Assembly: GCA_947496235.1 (NCBI GenBank)
Contig: CANMCE010000003.1
Coordinates: 186,001-250,000, forward strand
Direction of reading: 5' to 3'
Length of the DNA stretch: 64,000 nucleotides
Origin: an uncultured Glaciecola sp.
Lineage (GTDB): Bacteria; Pseudomonadota; Gammaproteobacteria; Enterobacterales; Alteromonadaceae
The translations under genes were made by a program, and so were the position numbers. The notes beneath the pieces were generated by a model that ran no database searches, was not told the DNA's origin, and worked only from the letters and a program-made list of their open reading frames with translations. Positions 7,886 through 17,289 of this stretch are shown here, in pieces (positions within the stretch are counted from its first letter, which is position 1; the number at the start of each line of letters is the position of its first letter).

Positions 7886-8308
7886 ATGAAAAGCTTAAAA
7901 ACCTTTCTGTTAATTTTGACAGCGTCTGTAAGCAGTATCGCTCTCGCCGACCTTGGGCATAGAGAGACTGTTGACGGTGATGGATGTTGGGACGGCAAAC
8001 ATAATTTTGTTAAAGGCGGAAAAGATTGCATGACGGTGACCTCAGCCAGTTGGATTACCGATGATGAGTTAAAGGTGGTGTATAAAAACACCTGTAATTA
8101 CCGAATTTATGCAAAGTTTTGCAATGCTCTAAACAACAATAACAATGATTGTAGCTCAGATGGAATCTTGCCTTTTAGAACTACTTATTTGATCACCGCA
8201 AATGCATCTGGAAGTTACAGTTATATGGCGGTTGGTTCTGATGATAGACAATCAGATTGGATTTGTGCCAGCAGGATTGCCGGTGATAACTGGTATGCTA
8301 TGAATTAG
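7886..8308 (+). CDS. Small secreted Cys-rich protein of unknown function
   Basis: I do not recognise a family. The ATG at 7886 has AGGA at the right distance and opens with a clear signal peptide (MKSLKTFLLILTASVSSIALA, cleavage predicted before Asp22), so the upstream open frame from 7820 is not part of it. The mature protein of about 119 residues has six cysteines, which suggests three disulfides in the periplasm or outside the cell. It has an asparagine run (NNNNND), many aromatic and Gly/Ser residues, and an acidic character. No membrane anchor, lipobox or PEP-CTERM signal is visible. It stands alone between the pilD terminator and a convergent ABC exporter operon. Confidence 0.75.
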   Translation: MKSLKTFLLILTASVSSIALADLGHRETVDGDGCWDGKHNFVKGGKDCMTVTSASWITDDELKVVYKNTCNYRIYAKFCNALNNNNNDCSSDGILPFRTTYLITANASGSYSYMAVGSDDRQSDWICASRIAGDNWYAMN

Positions 8309-8333
8309 TCCCTGAATGTGAGCTGCGTATCAT

Positions 8334-9461
8334 TTAATCTAGCGTTCGTTGGTAACGTAGGATTGCTAATAACCCCATAACCAAAGTAAAGATCAAAATA
8401 GCATAAAACTCTGTTGCTAAGTGCTGCCAGTTTGCTCCTTTTAGCATTACACCTCTTACAATCCGCAGGAAGTGGGTTAAAGGTAAAGCTTCACCGATAA
8501 ACTGCGCCCATTTTGGCATTCCCCAAAATGGGAACATAAAGCCAGATAACAAAATTGAAGGTAAGAAGAAAAAAAAGGTAAGTTGCATTGCCTGCATTTG
8601 TGACTTTGCGATGGTAGAAAAAGTAAAACCTAAGCATAGGTTAGCAATGATAAATAAAATGACACCACTCAATAGTAATAATACATACCCAATGAAGGGG
8701 ACATCGAAAATATATCGAGCAGCTAAAATAATAATTAGCGTTTGCACAGCCCCTACCAAAACATAAGGAAAGATTTTTCCTAACATGACTTCCAAGGGTT
8801 GTGCTGGCATGGCCAATATATTTTCTAAATTTCCTCTTTCCCTTTCTCTAGTCATGGCCATAGCAGTTATCATTACAGACGTCATAGTCAAAATAACCCC
8901 CAATAAACCCGGTACAATATTATATTGGGTAATATTTTCTGGATTAAATTTGCGATGAATAACAAGTTCTACAGGCCCTGTTTTGGATTGTAAATTTGCC
9001 AAGTGCCCTGTTAGATCATGTCGCAATGCGTTGTTCACAATATTTGCGGCCTGTCCCAACGCATTTGAAGAAACAGCAGGATCTGACGCATCAGCGATGA
9101 TTAACAATTGGGGTTTCAGCCCATTAACCAAATCTCGACTGAAACCGGCTTGAATAGTTACAATAAAGGCAATTTCGCCTTTTTTCATAAGTGTTTGAGC
9201 TTGGTCTAAATCTTTGACCACATGTTCAAAATTGAAATAACGACTGGCGGCAAACCCTGAAAGTATAGCTCTTGTAAAGTGAGTATCTTCTTCTGCATAA
9301 ATGGCAGCGGGAAGTTGCTTGGGGTCATTATTTATCGCAAAGCCAAACAGAATGAGCTGAATAATTGGAATACCCAGCATCATTGCAAAGGTCATTCTAT
9401 CACGCCGCATCTGAATAAACTCTTTAATCAATATTGCCCACAATCGGGATAACCGGTTCAT
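8334..9461 (-). CDS. ABC-2 type exporter permease
   Basis: A 375-residue permease of the ABC-2 (YbhR/YbhS/YhhJ-like) group, last gene of an exporter operon. One membrane helix at about residues 25-45 is followed by a large extracytoplasmic domain (about 50-175) and five or more helices in the second half, including the MTRERERGNLENILAMP segment typical of the coupling region. Its ATG overlaps the ATPase stop by 4 bp (ATGA). The substrate is not evident; related systems export drugs or hydrophobic compounds together with an HlyD-like protein. It is convergent with the secreted protein gene, with 25 bp between the stop codons. Confidence 0.88.
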   Translation of the reverse strand: MNRLSRLWAILIKEFIQMRRDRMTFAMMLGIPIIQLILFGFAINNDPKQLPAAIYAEEDTHFTRAILSGFAASRYFNFEHVVKDLDQAQTLMKKGEIAFIVTIQAGFSRDLVNGLKPQLLIIADASDPAVSSNALGQAANIVNNALRHDLTGHLANLQSKTGPVELVIHRKFNPENITQYNIVPGLLGVILTMTSVMITAMAMTRERERGNLENILAMPAQPLEVMLGKIFPYVLVGAVQTLIIILAARYIFDVPFIGYVLLLLSGVILFIIANLCLGFTFSTIAKSQMQAMQLTFFFFLPSILLSGFMFPFWGMPKWAQFIGEALPLTHFLRIVRGVMLKGANWQHLATEFYAILIFTLVMGLLAILRYQRTLD

Positions 9462-10387
9462 TGGTATTCACTTCCCGACGACTTGGCTTGTTGAGTAAGC
9501 GCGATAAAAGCCTCTTCTAACTCTGGTACTACAGCTTCCACTGAGACTTGATTAAAACGAGAGCTAGCCAAGTTAGCTTCAATTTCAGATTTATCTTTAC
9601 CTACAATATGTAAAGACCCGCCGTAAAAGGCCACTCCTTGTATGCACTTCATTTTTTGTAACTCTTCACTGTATTGGCGTATGTTGTGCCCAGTTAGACG
9701 GAAGCTAACTAATCCCGAATGTTGAATCACTTGAGCCACTGTGCCCGTAGTAATAAGTTGACCGTTTGCTAAATACACTATTTGATCACAGCGTTGCGCT
9801 TCATCCATATAATGGGTCGATACCAGAACAGTAACGCCTTGTTGAGAGAGCTTATGAATATGCGCCCAAAACTCCCTTCTCGCTTGGGGATCCACGCCTG
9901 CGGTTGGCTCATCCAATAATAATAATTTTGGTTGATGTAGGGTAACTGCAGCCAAGGCTAATCTTTGTTTCCACCCACCTGAAAGGTTGCCAGCTAATTG
10001 ATCTTGTCTTTGCTGTAGTCCTATCTCTGCTAGGGCATTGACTACCTTTTCATCGCTTTTGGTTAAGTTGTACATTCGAGCGACAAATTGTAAGTTTTCT
10101 TTTATGGTGAGGTCTTCCCAAAAAGAAAAATGCTGGGTCATGTAACCGGTTTCTTGCTTGATAAACTTACTTTCTCGAATAATGTCATAGCCTAAACAAC
10201 TCCCTTTGCCTGAGGTAGGGGTTAATAGCCCACAAATCATCCTAATGGTTGTTGTTTTGCCTGAACCATTGGGTCCTAAGAAGCCCCAAACTTGGCCTTT
10301 TTTGATGTTCAGATCAATCCCATTTACCACTGTTTTTTTACCGAACTTTTTTACCAAACCTTCTACTTCAATGGCAACGTCGCTCAT
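9458..10387 (-). CDS. ABC exporter ATP-binding protein
   Basis: A 309-residue ATPase with Walker A GPNGSGKTT, signature LSGGWKQRLALAA, Walker B LLLLDEPTAGVDP and the H-loop STHYMDEAQ. It belongs to the CcmA/YbhF-like subfamily that pairs with ABC-2 permeases. It has only one nucleotide-binding domain, unlike E. coli YbhF, which is a tandem fusion, so it would act as a dimer. It overlaps both neighbours by 4 bp, indicating translational coupling with the permease and with the upstream membrane-fusion gene. All catalytic motifs are intact even though the adaptor gene is interrupted. Confidence 0.92.
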   Translation of the reverse strand: MSDVAIEVEGLVKKFGKKTVVNGIDLNIKKGQVWGFLGPNGSGKTTTIRMICGLLTPTSGKGSCLGYDIIRESKFIKQETGYMTQHFSFWEDLTIKENLQFVARMYNLTKSDEKVVNALAEIGLQQRQDQLAGNLSGGWKQRLALAAVTLHQPKLLLLDEPTAGVDPQARREFWAHIHKLSQQGVTVLVSTHYMDEAQRCDQIVYLANGQLITTGTVAQVIQHSGLVSFRLTGHNIRQYSEELQKMKCIQGVAFYGGSLHIVGKDKSEIEANLASSRFNQVSVEAVVPELEEAFIALTQQAKSSGSEYQ

Positions 10388-11340
10388 GGGATTGTCACGT
10401 CCACAGGTTGTCCTGGCGTTAGCGTCACAGCTTTATCAAAATGAGCTTCGATTAGAAAAACTAGGTCTTCTCTCGATTTTTCACTGTATAGTACTGGCGG
10501 TGTAAATTCTGCTCTCTGACTAATGTAGCTAATTTTGGCAAGCGATTGAACGTCGTTGGAATCGCTTGAAACACGAACTTCTTGCCCAAGCTGAATACTG
10601 GATAATTTATTTTGCGGAATATAAAAACGCACTTTCGTGGTCTGGGTCAGCTGCAAGAGCATAATCGGTTGACCCAAAGTGACATATTCACCTTTACGAG
10701 CATAAATTTCTTTTACTTTTGCGGTTATCTTACTCTTTATAGCCCGTTGATTGATTGTCCACTCTGCTTGATGTTGAGCTGATTGGGCTGCTTCAATTTG
10801 ATGGGAAATACTATCTAAGTAATCCGGTCTTGCTGCTAGCATTTGCACTTCGATTTGATGCTGAGTAACTTGACTGGCTGCTTGCAGCGCCTTCAAATTT
10901 AGCACTGCCTTGTCATAGTCTGCTTTTGTTGCTAAATCTTTGCTTCTGAGGGTCAGTAAACGTTCTAATTCTAGTTCTGCTTCATCAATAGCAAATTGTT
11001 GTTCTTCAAAACGACTTCTTAACACTGCGATTTCTTCGTTTCGAGCACCATGTTGCGCATCAGAAAGTTGCGCATCTAAGGATTCGACTTTAGCTTTGGC
11101 TTCATCTAATTGATATGTCTGCAACTCAGAATCTAGCTGTGCCAAAAGGTCATCAGGTCTAACTATAGTACCGTAAGTTACGCCAGAGCTTTCGATCCAA
11201 CCGTTGGCTGGCGCTACCACAGTGACAAATTCAGCTTCGATATATCCAGTGTACTAATCTTTTTCTGTTTGTGGCTGACAACTACATAGGAAAGTTAGCA
11301 GGGACACGACCAATAAAGTTGGTCTAGATGTTTTACTTAT
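10384..11340 (-). pseudogene. HlyD-family membrane fusion lipoprotein, interrupted by TAG and lacking ATG
   Basis: The downstream part (GTG at 11220 to 10384, 278 codons) is an HlyD/YbhG-like periplasmic adaptor with a lipoyl half-motif, a long coiled coil (about 30-130 of that part) and a beta-barrel. Reading upstream in the same frame gives the expected first strand YTGYIEAEFVTVVAPANG, preceded by a TAG at 11254-11256 and, before it, a lipoprotein signal ending LLTFLCSCQPQTEKD. The codon after a G-rich ribosome site at 11344-11349 is ATA (11338-11340), where an ATG would be expected. So the full gene has one nonsense codon and an abnormal start. A product from 11220 would have no export signal. 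An in-frame GTG at 11386 is an alternative start but would still meet the TAG. Confidence 0.82.
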
Positions 11341-11549
11341 TTGCCCCCCTTTAAAAAAAGGCGTATCGAATAACCAGATAATCCTCACTGATATCCCATC
11401 CTTCTAGCTCAGTTATTTTCTTATGCAAGGGTTTCTATTCTTAAATGTACCCCAAGTAGTAGATATTGGGAATTGCGGTATATCAATAATCGTTGCGAAT
11501 TAAAATTCTCGATATACCATAGCTTTATGGCATTCGTAGGAAGAGTAGG

Positions 11550-12170
11550 TTGAAAAACAAATATATTGTTGGCTTAACCGGCGGCATTGCGTCAGGGAAA
11601 ACCTCTGTGTCTAACTTATTTGCTGATAAGGGCATTGATGTGATTGACGCTGACGTAGTCGCGCGTGAAGTCGTTATGCCTGGTGAAGAAGCCTTACAGG
11701 CAATCCATAATCGTTTTGGAGACCAAGCGTTGACGAAACAAGGCAGCTTAGACAGAGCCTGGATGAGAGAGCGGGTTTTTCATCATCCCGAAGATAAGAA
11801 TTGGTTAAATTCTCTGTTACATCCATTAATTCGACAAAGAATGTTGAACCAATGCCAAAGTTCAACGTCCCAATATTGTATATTAGCGGTACCATTATTA
11901 ATTGAAAGTAGCTTAAAAGATCTTGTTGATCGCATATTGGTGGTAGATATTCCAGAAGAGTTGCAGCTTGAAAGAGCCCTTTCCAGAGACGGCTCTTCGC
12001 CCGAAACCATCAAAAATATCATTGCTGCACAAATAAATCGTCAAATGAGACTTGATGCCGCGGACGATGTTATTGATAATAGTCAGGATATTTCAAATCT
12101 CAACGCGCAAGTTGCCCATTTGCATAACAGTTACCTTCAGTTGAGCGAAGCAAAATATTCTGCACAATAA
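11550..12170 (+). CDS. coaE: Dephospho-CoA kinase
   Basis: CoaE phosphorylates the ribose 3'-hydroxyl of dephospho-CoA, the last step of coenzyme A synthesis. The 206-residue protein equals the family length and has the P-loop GLTGGIASGKTS at residues 8-19, the DADVVAREVV segment and the AIHNRFG and VPLLIES motifs. The start is a TTG, supported by AGGAAGAG at 11538-11545; no ATG is nearby in frame. It is followed by zapD and yacG, as in E. coli, and the three are close enough to be one transcript. Confidence 0.95.
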   Translation: MKNKYIVGLTGGIASGKTSVSNLFADKGIDVIDADVVAREVVMPGEEALQAIHNRFGDQALTKQGSLDRAWMRERVFHHPEDKNWLNSLLHPLIRQRMLNQCQSSTSQYCILAVPLLIESSLKDLVDRILVVDIPEELQLERALSRDGSSPETIKNIIAAQINRQMRLDAADDVIDNSQDISNLNAQVAHLHNSYLQLSEAKYSAQ

Positions 12171-12201
12171 ATATTATAATAAATTACCGAGGGAGAGTTG
12201 A

Positions 12202-12954
12202 ATGACAGTCGCTTTATACGAGTTCCCACTTTGTGAGAAAGTGCGAAATTATTTGCGACTAGAGCAATTGTTTCAGCAACTTAAAGAAGCAAGACATGCA
12301 AAGACTGCCCATCAGCATTTATATTTTTTTAAAACCCTTTTTGATTTAATTGAGTTAATAGAACGCTTAGATTTGCGGACCGATTTTGTACGTGACATTG
12401 ATAGTCAAGAGCGCAACCTAGTGCATTGGTCACAGCATCCTGACATCGACAAAGATGCCCTTGATAGAGCATTAAAAAGTTTGCACAAATTACTTGGTGA
12501 AATAAAACAAATCAATAAATTAGGTTCAGGCATCAAAGAAGAACGCTTTTTAAGCAATATTCGACAACGCTTTGCTATTCCTGGCGGCGTCACCAGTTTT
12601 GATTTACCAAGCCTGTTTTGTTGGATTAGGCAGCCTCAAGAAAATAAAGATCAAGAAATTGACCGCTGGATTTCTCACCTAAACTTAGTTGAAGAAAGCG
12701 TAACCTTAATTATGACCTTTTTGAGAGAACGCGGTAGATTCGAAACTGTGATCGGTAAAAATGGTTTTTATCAAGGTAATGTGGCTGATAAAGCTGAATT
12801 AATAAGAGTACAATGTGACAACACACAAGGATATTATCCAGTACTTAGTGGAAACACTTATCGATATGGAATTAAATTTATGCGCTTGCATCCAGAAGCT
12901 GGGACCACAGGCGCGGTTGCAAATAATATTAGCTTTGAATTAGCAAGGTGCTAG
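12202..12954 (+). CDS. zapD: Z-ring associated protein ZapD
   Basis: ZapD (formerly YacF) binds the FtsZ C-terminal peptide and bundles FtsZ filaments. The 250-residue length fits the E. coli protein (247). Recognisable stretches are [19 protein letters not shown] at the N terminus and [10 protein letters not shown]-like residues in the middle ([13 protein letters not shown]), with mostly helical N-terminal and beta-rich C-terminal halves. It lies 31 bp after coaE and 4 bp before yacG. Its binding partner FtsZ is encoded 7 kb away in this window, with the matching C-terminal peptide intact. Confidence 0.93.
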   Translation: MTVALYEFPLCEKVRNYLRLEQLFQQLKEARHAKTAHQHLYFFKTLFDLIELIERLDLRTDFVRDIDSQERNLVHWSQHPDIDKDALDRALKSLHKLLGEIKQINKLGSGIKEERFLSNIRQRFAIPGGVTSFDLPSLFCWIRQPQENKDQEIDRWISHLNLVEESVTLIMTFLRERGRFETVIGKNGFYQGNVADKAELIRVQCDNTQGYYPVLSGNTYRYGIKFMRLHPEAGTTGAVANNISFELARC

Positions 12955-12958
12955 TACA

Positions 12959-13195
12959 GTGACATTAGAAGTAAAATGCCCCACTTGCCAAAAAGCTGTG
13001 ATGTGGAAAAGTGAAAATGAACATCGTCCATTTTGCAGCAAACGTTGCCAATTGATCGATTTAGGGCAATGGGCAAATGAAGAAAACAAAATCGCCAGTG
13101 AATCAGATGTCAATGATCAAAAACCTTCTGACATTGATATAGAAGAAATTGAAGCACTTTTAGCACAACAACAAGATACCTTTTTCAAACAGTGA
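12959..13195 (+). CDS. yacG: Zinc-binding DNA gyrase inhibitor YacG
   Basis: A 78-residue protein with the four-cysteine zinc knuckle CPTC (residues 8-11) and CSKRC (about 27-31), followed by the family signature [13 protein letters not shown]. coli YacG binds GyrB and inhibits gyrase. The start is a GTG 4 bp after the zapD stop, so translation is probably coupled. The acidic C-terminal tail ([13 protein letters not shown]) is usual for this family. It completes the conserved coaE-zapD-yacG trio. Confidence 0.93.
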   Translation: MTLEVKCPTCQKAVMWKSENEHRPFCSKRCQLIDLGQWANEENKIASESDVNDQKPSDIDIEEIEALLAQQQDTFFKQ

Positions 13196-13208
13196 GACTT
13201 CTAGTTTT

Positions 13209-14090
13209 ATGATTTCATCTATTTTGCTTGCCGGCGGGACCCACGGCAATGAATTAACCGGTGTAGAGGTTATTAATAACTGGCAAACCATTGAGTCGCA
13301 AGTTGATATTCCAAAGGATGTCGAAGTTAGTGCAATTCATGTGAACAAAGCAGCAATCGAGCATAGAGTTAGATATCTTGATGAAGATTTTAATCGCCAG
13401 TTTGATCCCGATAGACTTGCAACTAATGCGATCAAAGCTGACGCTGAATTAAACCGTGAACAAAGACTGGCTAAAGAATTAAATGCCACTTATGGCCCTA
13501 AGTCTCAGCCTCAAATAGACTTGGTTGTTGATATTCATAATACAACCAGCGCCATGGGGCCGAGTATCATATTATTGACTTCTGATGAGTTTGACCTCTG
13601 TTTGGCACGCTATGTTAAGCAACAAATGCCAACTGCTGTTATTTTAGTGGAAGATCAAATTCCTTACGCCTCTCACCCTTATTTTTGTACCTTGGGGAAA
13701 CGCGGGCTAATGTTAGAGTTGGGAGCACAACCACAGAATTGTTTACGCGCCAGTATTTTTCAAGAATCTGTTGAATTACTAAGGCATTTATTCGCGTTTG
13801 TACAGCTATGGAATGAAAAAACAGCCTTCGAGCAGCCACCAACCGAAGCATTTAAATTATTAGAAGAAATCAAATACCCAACTGTCGACAATAAGAAGTC
13901 AGCCATGATTCATCCATCTTTGGATGGTAAAGATTTTCATCCTTTGCATAAAGGCGATCCCTGTTTCTTATCCTTTAGCGGTGAAGTTTTGTGTTGGGAA
14001 GGTGAAACAGTGTATCCACATTTTATTGGGGAAGCGGCTTATAATCACTTGAATGTGGCTTTTGCAACTGCGAAAAAAATTAACTATTAA
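13209..14090 (+). CDS. Aspartoacylase-like zinc deacylase (AstE/AspA family)
   Basis: A 293-residue metallo-carboxypeptidase-fold enzyme related to aspartoacylase, which hydrolyses N-acetyl-L-aspartate or other N-acyl amino acids. Visible zinc ligands are His and Glu in AGGTHGNELTG (about residues 8-18) and His in VDIHNTTSAMGPS; substrate-binding Arg appears in DEDFNRQFD and the catalytic Glu in LMLELGAQPQ. The family assignment is firm, the physiological substrate is not. It sits between yacG and mutT, a position empty in E. coli. It is convergent with mutT and overlaps its 3' end by 11 bp. Confidence 0.85.
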   Translation: MISSILLAGGTHGNELTGVEVINNWQTIESQVDIPKDVEVSAIHVNKAAIEHRVRYLDEDFNRQFDPDRLATNAIKADAELNREQRLAKELNATYGPKSQPQIDLVVDIHNTTSAMGPSIILLTSDEFDLCLARYVKQQMPTAVILVEDQIPYASHPYFCTLGKRGLMLELGAQPQNCLRASIFQESVELLRHLFAFVQLWNEKTAFEQPPTEAFKLLEEIKYPTVDNKKSAMIHPSLDGKDFHPLHKGDPCFLSFSGEVLCWEGETVYPHFIGEAAYNHLNVAFATAKKINY

Positions 14091-14469
14091 GTAGTTTTTC
14101 CAAAATTGCTTGGTTGGCGTCGGGAAATTCATAATTCTCAAGTTCCGAAGATGGCACCCAAGCACTCAATTGCCCTTCTTTGCCATGCGCTTGGCCAGAA
14201 AATGATGACACGACAAACACAAATAAACACACTTGTTTATCGCCATAATCGTGGATAATTTGTGTGAGGGGTTCACATTGGTTGACCTGAATACCTATTT
14301 CTTCATTCAGTTCACGAGATAAGGCTTGCTCAGGGGATTCATGAGATTCTATTTTCCCGCCGGGAAACTCCCATTTATCGCCTTGATGTTGCTGAGCATT
14401 GCGGCGACAAATAAAATACTCGTCGCCTTTTTTTACTACACCAACAGCAACCCTTACCTGCTTAGTCAC
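14080..14469 (-). CDS. mutT: 8-oxo-dGTP diphosphatase MutT
   Basis: MutT hydrolyses 8-oxo-dGTP, preventing A:T to C:G transversions. The 129-residue protein matches E. coli length and has the full Nudix box starting at GGKIESHESPEQALSRELNE and ending EIGI, with all metal-binding Glu residues. The start is a GTG that overlaps the secA TAG by one base, a tight coupling also found in relatives. The 3' end overlaps the convergent aspartoacylase gene. The C-terminal PDANQAILEKLL is typical. Confidence 0.95.
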   Translation of the reverse strand: MTKQVRVAVGVVKKGDEYFICRRNAQQHQGDKWEFPGGKIESHESPEQALSRELNEEIGIQVNQCEPLTQIIHDYGDKQVCLFVFVVSSFSGQAHGKEGQLSAWVPSSELENYEFPDANQAILEKLLNS

Positions 14470-17174
14470 TAGGTAAGTTTACCGTGACATTGCTTGAATT
14501 TTTTGCCTGAACCACAAGGACAGGGATCATTACGACCTACTTTAGGACCTTGTCTCTGAAAGGTTTGGGCCCTTTCGCTTTGTGCCTGTTCATTCGGTGA
14601 AGGCGCTTTTTGCTCAATAATTTTCTCTGCTTCTGCGCGTCTTCTTTGCGCTTCTACAGCTTCAACGTCAGACTGCTCTTTCACCTGAACGCGACTCAGA
14701 ATACTAACAACATCAATTTTCAAGTTATCTAACATTTCAGAGAACAACTCGAATGACTCTCGCTTGTATTCTTGTTTAGGATTCTTCTGCGCATAACCAC
14801 GAAGGTTAATGCCTTGGCGCAAATAATCCATAGCCGCTAGATGCTCTTTCCAATGCTGATCCAAGGTCTGAAGCATGATTTGTTTTTCAAATAGGCGAAG
14901 AACACTTTCACCCACAGCTGCTTCTTTTTCTTTGTAGGCATTTTCAGCTTCACTGATAATGTATTCTCGAATTTTTTCTTCGTATAGTTTGTCATCTTCA
15001 TCTAGCATTTTCTGAATAGGAAGATCCAACGCAAAATCAGATTTCAAACGCTCTTCTAAACCAGCAACATCCCACATTTCTTCTAAAGATTGAGGAGGAA
15101 TGTATTGGTCCACAACACCGTTGATTACATCTACACGAATTTTTTCAATGGCATTTTTAACGTCGCCTTCGTCTAATAATTCATTACGTTGTTCGTAAAT
15201 GACTCGTCTTTGATCGTTGGCAACATCATCATATTCCAACAAGGCCTTACGAATATCAAAGTTACGACCTTCTACTTTACGCTGGGCGTTTTCAATGGCT
15301 CGAGATACCCAAGGGTGTTCGATAGATTCGCCACGTTCCATACCTAAACGTTTCATCATTGCACCCATTTTTTCTGATGCAAAAATACGCATGAGCGGAT
15401 CTTCTAAAGATAAGTAGAAACGAGATGAACCTGGGTCACCTTGTCGACCAGATCGACCACGCAACTGATTGTCGATACGACGAGATTCATGACGCTCAGT
15501 ACCAATGATGTGTAAACCACCAGCCTCAAGTACTTTCTCGTGACGGGTTTCCCATTCAGTTTTCACTTTTTCTATCTGCGCAGGGGTAGGGTCAGTTAAC
15601 TTTTTAATCTCAGACTGAAGGTTTCCACCCAACACAATGTCAGTACCACGACCCGCCATGTTGGTAGCAATAGTTACCGCACTTGGTAAACCCGCTTCTG
15701 CAACAATGTCAGCCTCTTGAGCGTGGAACTTGGCGTTAAGCACTTTATGTTTGATCTTTTCTTTTTTCAGAATGCGCGATAGCAACTCTGAGTTTTCGAT
15801 GGAAATAGTGCCTACCAAAGTAGGTTGGCCTCGTTTAACACAATCCTTAATGTCTTCAACGATAGCTTCGTATTTTTCTTCAGCCGTAAGATAAATAGAA
15901 TCTGCTAAATCTTTACGCACCATAGGTTTATTGGTTGGAATTACAACTGTTTCCAACCCATAGATATGATTAAACTCAAATGCTTCGGTATCCGCTGTAC
16001 CTGTCATACCGGAGAGTTTTTCATATAGTCTGAAGTAGTTCTGGAACGTTATAGACGCAAGCGTTTGGTTTTCATTTTGAATTTTTACACCTTCTTTTGC
16101 TTCGATAGCTTGGTGTAAACCTTCCGACCAACGACGACCTTCCATTGTACGACCAGTGTGTTCATCAACGATGACGATAGTGTCATCTTTTACGATATAA
16201 TCCACATCTTTTTCAAATAATTTATGAGCACGAAGTGCTGCGTTAACATGATGTAAAAGAGGAATATTTGCTGCACTGTAAAGCGAAGTGCCTTCTTCTA
16301 GAAGCCCTTCTTGTTGTAATAACTCTTCAATGAACTCTTGGCCTGCTTCGGTTAAATGGACCTGTTTTGATTTTTCATCAATGGTATAGTGTCCATCACC
16401 GCGCTGACCTTCTTCATCTTCCTGATCTTGTTGAACAAGTTTAGGAATAAAATGGTTCATGCGTTTATACAATTCTGAACTATCTTCTGCGGCGCCAGAG
16501 ATAATCAGCGGCGTTCTTGCTTCATCAATTAATATAGAGTCAACCTCATCCACTACTGCAAAGAACAAAGGTTGTTGCACGCGGTCTGCTGGGCTGAATG
16601 CCATATTATCGCGCAGATAATCAAAACCAAATTCGTTGTTGGTACCATAAGTAACATCACAAGCATAGGCTTGTTTTTTCTCCGCATGGCCCATGCCTGG
16701 TACATTACAACCCACGGTAAGATCTAAAAATTCAAATAAACTGCGGCTCCAGTCAGCATCACGTTTAGCTAGATAATCGTTTACCGTGATTACGTGCACG
16801 CCTTTACCTGTGATTGCATTTAAATAAGTAGGCAAGGTTGCGGTTAGGGTTTTACCTTCACCAGTACGCATTTCTGAGATTTTGCCTTGATGCAGCACCA
16901 TACCGCCTAGCATTTGCACATCGAAATGGCGCATACCGTATACACGTTTACTGGCTTCCCTAACGACAGCAAAAGCTTCCGGCAGAAGTGCATCTAAGGT
17001 TTCACCTTTCTCAATGCGCTCTTTAAATTCTGCTGTTTTAGCTTTTAGCTCTTCATCAGAGAGTTTTTCGTAATCGGCTTCTAGACCGTTAATTATATTG
17101 ACTGTTTTTTGCAGCTTTTTAAGCAATCTATCATTGCGGGTGCCAAAAACCTTTTTAAAAATACTTGCAAACAT
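14469..17174 (-). CDS. secA: Preprotein translocase ATPase SecA
   Basis: SecA drives post-translational export through SecYEG. The 901-residue product equals the E. coli length. Walker A is [14 protein letters not shown] (about 102-115), Walker [20 protein letters not shown] (about 209-227), and the helicase motif NMAGRGTDI is present. The C terminus has the zinc and SecB-binding motif [17 protein letters not shown] after a basic linker, all ligands intact. It is followed by mutT with one base of overlap and preceded by an M23 peptidase gene. No secM-like gene lies upstream; instead the 115-bp leader contains a perfect 10-bp palindrome. Confidence 0.98.
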   Translation of the reverse strand: MFASIFKKVFGTRNDRLLKKLQKTVNIINGLEADYEKLSDEELKAKTAEFKERIEKGETLDALLPEAFAVVREASKRVYGMRHFDVQMLGGMVLHQGKISEMRTGEGKTLTATLPTYLNAITGKGVHVITVNDYLAKRDADWSRSLFEFLDLTVGCNVPGMGHAEKKQAYACDVTYGTNNEFGFDYLRDNMAFSPADRVQQPLFFAVVDEVDSILIDEARTPLIISGAAEDSSELYKRMNHFIPKLVQQDQEDEEGQRGDGHYTIDEKSKQVHLTEAGQEFIEELLQQEGLLEEGTSLYSAANIPLLHHVNAALRAHKLFEKDVDYIVKDDTIVIVDEHTGRTMEGRRWSEGLHQAIEAKEGVKIQNENQTLASITFQNYFRLYEKLSGMTGTADTEAFEFNHIYGLETVVIPTNKPMVRKDLADSIYLTAEEKYEAIVEDIKDCVKRGQPTLVGTISIENSELLSRILKKEKIKHKVLNAKFHAQEADIVAEAGLPSAVTIATNMAGRGTDIVLGGNLQSEIKKLTDPTPAQIEKVKTEWETRHEKVLEAGGLHIIGTERHESRRIDNQLRGRSGRQGDPGSSRFYLSLEDPLMRIFASEKMGAMMKRLGMERGESIEHPWVSRAIENAQRKVEGRNFDIRKALLEYDDVANDQRRVIYEQRNELLDEGDVKNAIEKIRVDVINGVVDQYIPPQSLEEMWDVAGLEERLKSDFALDLPIQKMLDEDDKLYEEKIREYIISEAENAYKEKEAAVGESVLRLFEKQIMLQTLDQHWKEHLAAMDYLRQGINLRGYAQKNPKQEYKRESFELFSEMLDNLKIDVVSILSRVQVKEQSDVEAVEAQRRRAEAEKIIEQKAPSPNEQAQSERAQTFQRQGPKVGRNDPCPCGSGKKFKQCHGKLT

Positions 17175-17215
17175 GCTCAGGCGTTATCCGAATTTTTTAT
17201 GAAATTTTTAAGGGC

Positions 17216-17245
17216 GTCATGATAGCTAAATTCCACTATCATGAC
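17216..17245 (-). promoter_or_regulatory. Palindromic stem-loop in the secA leader
   Basis: GTCATGATAG (17216-17225) and CTATCATGAC (17236-17245) form an exact 10-bp inverted repeat with a 10-nt loop, 42-71 bp upstream of the secA ATG. There is no following T-run on either strand. It may end or stabilise the M23 transcript, or regulate secA. The position corresponds to where secM acts in E. coli. Confidence 0.6.
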
Positions 17246-17289
17246 CATACTTAGAGTGGGTGAACTTGATATCAGCGTTGATTTTTTAT

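Noticed and set aside
7886-8308. PEP-CTERM substrate for the PrsK/PrsR system
   Set aside because: The secreted protein ends in NWYAMN and has no PEP motif, C-terminal helix or basic tail.
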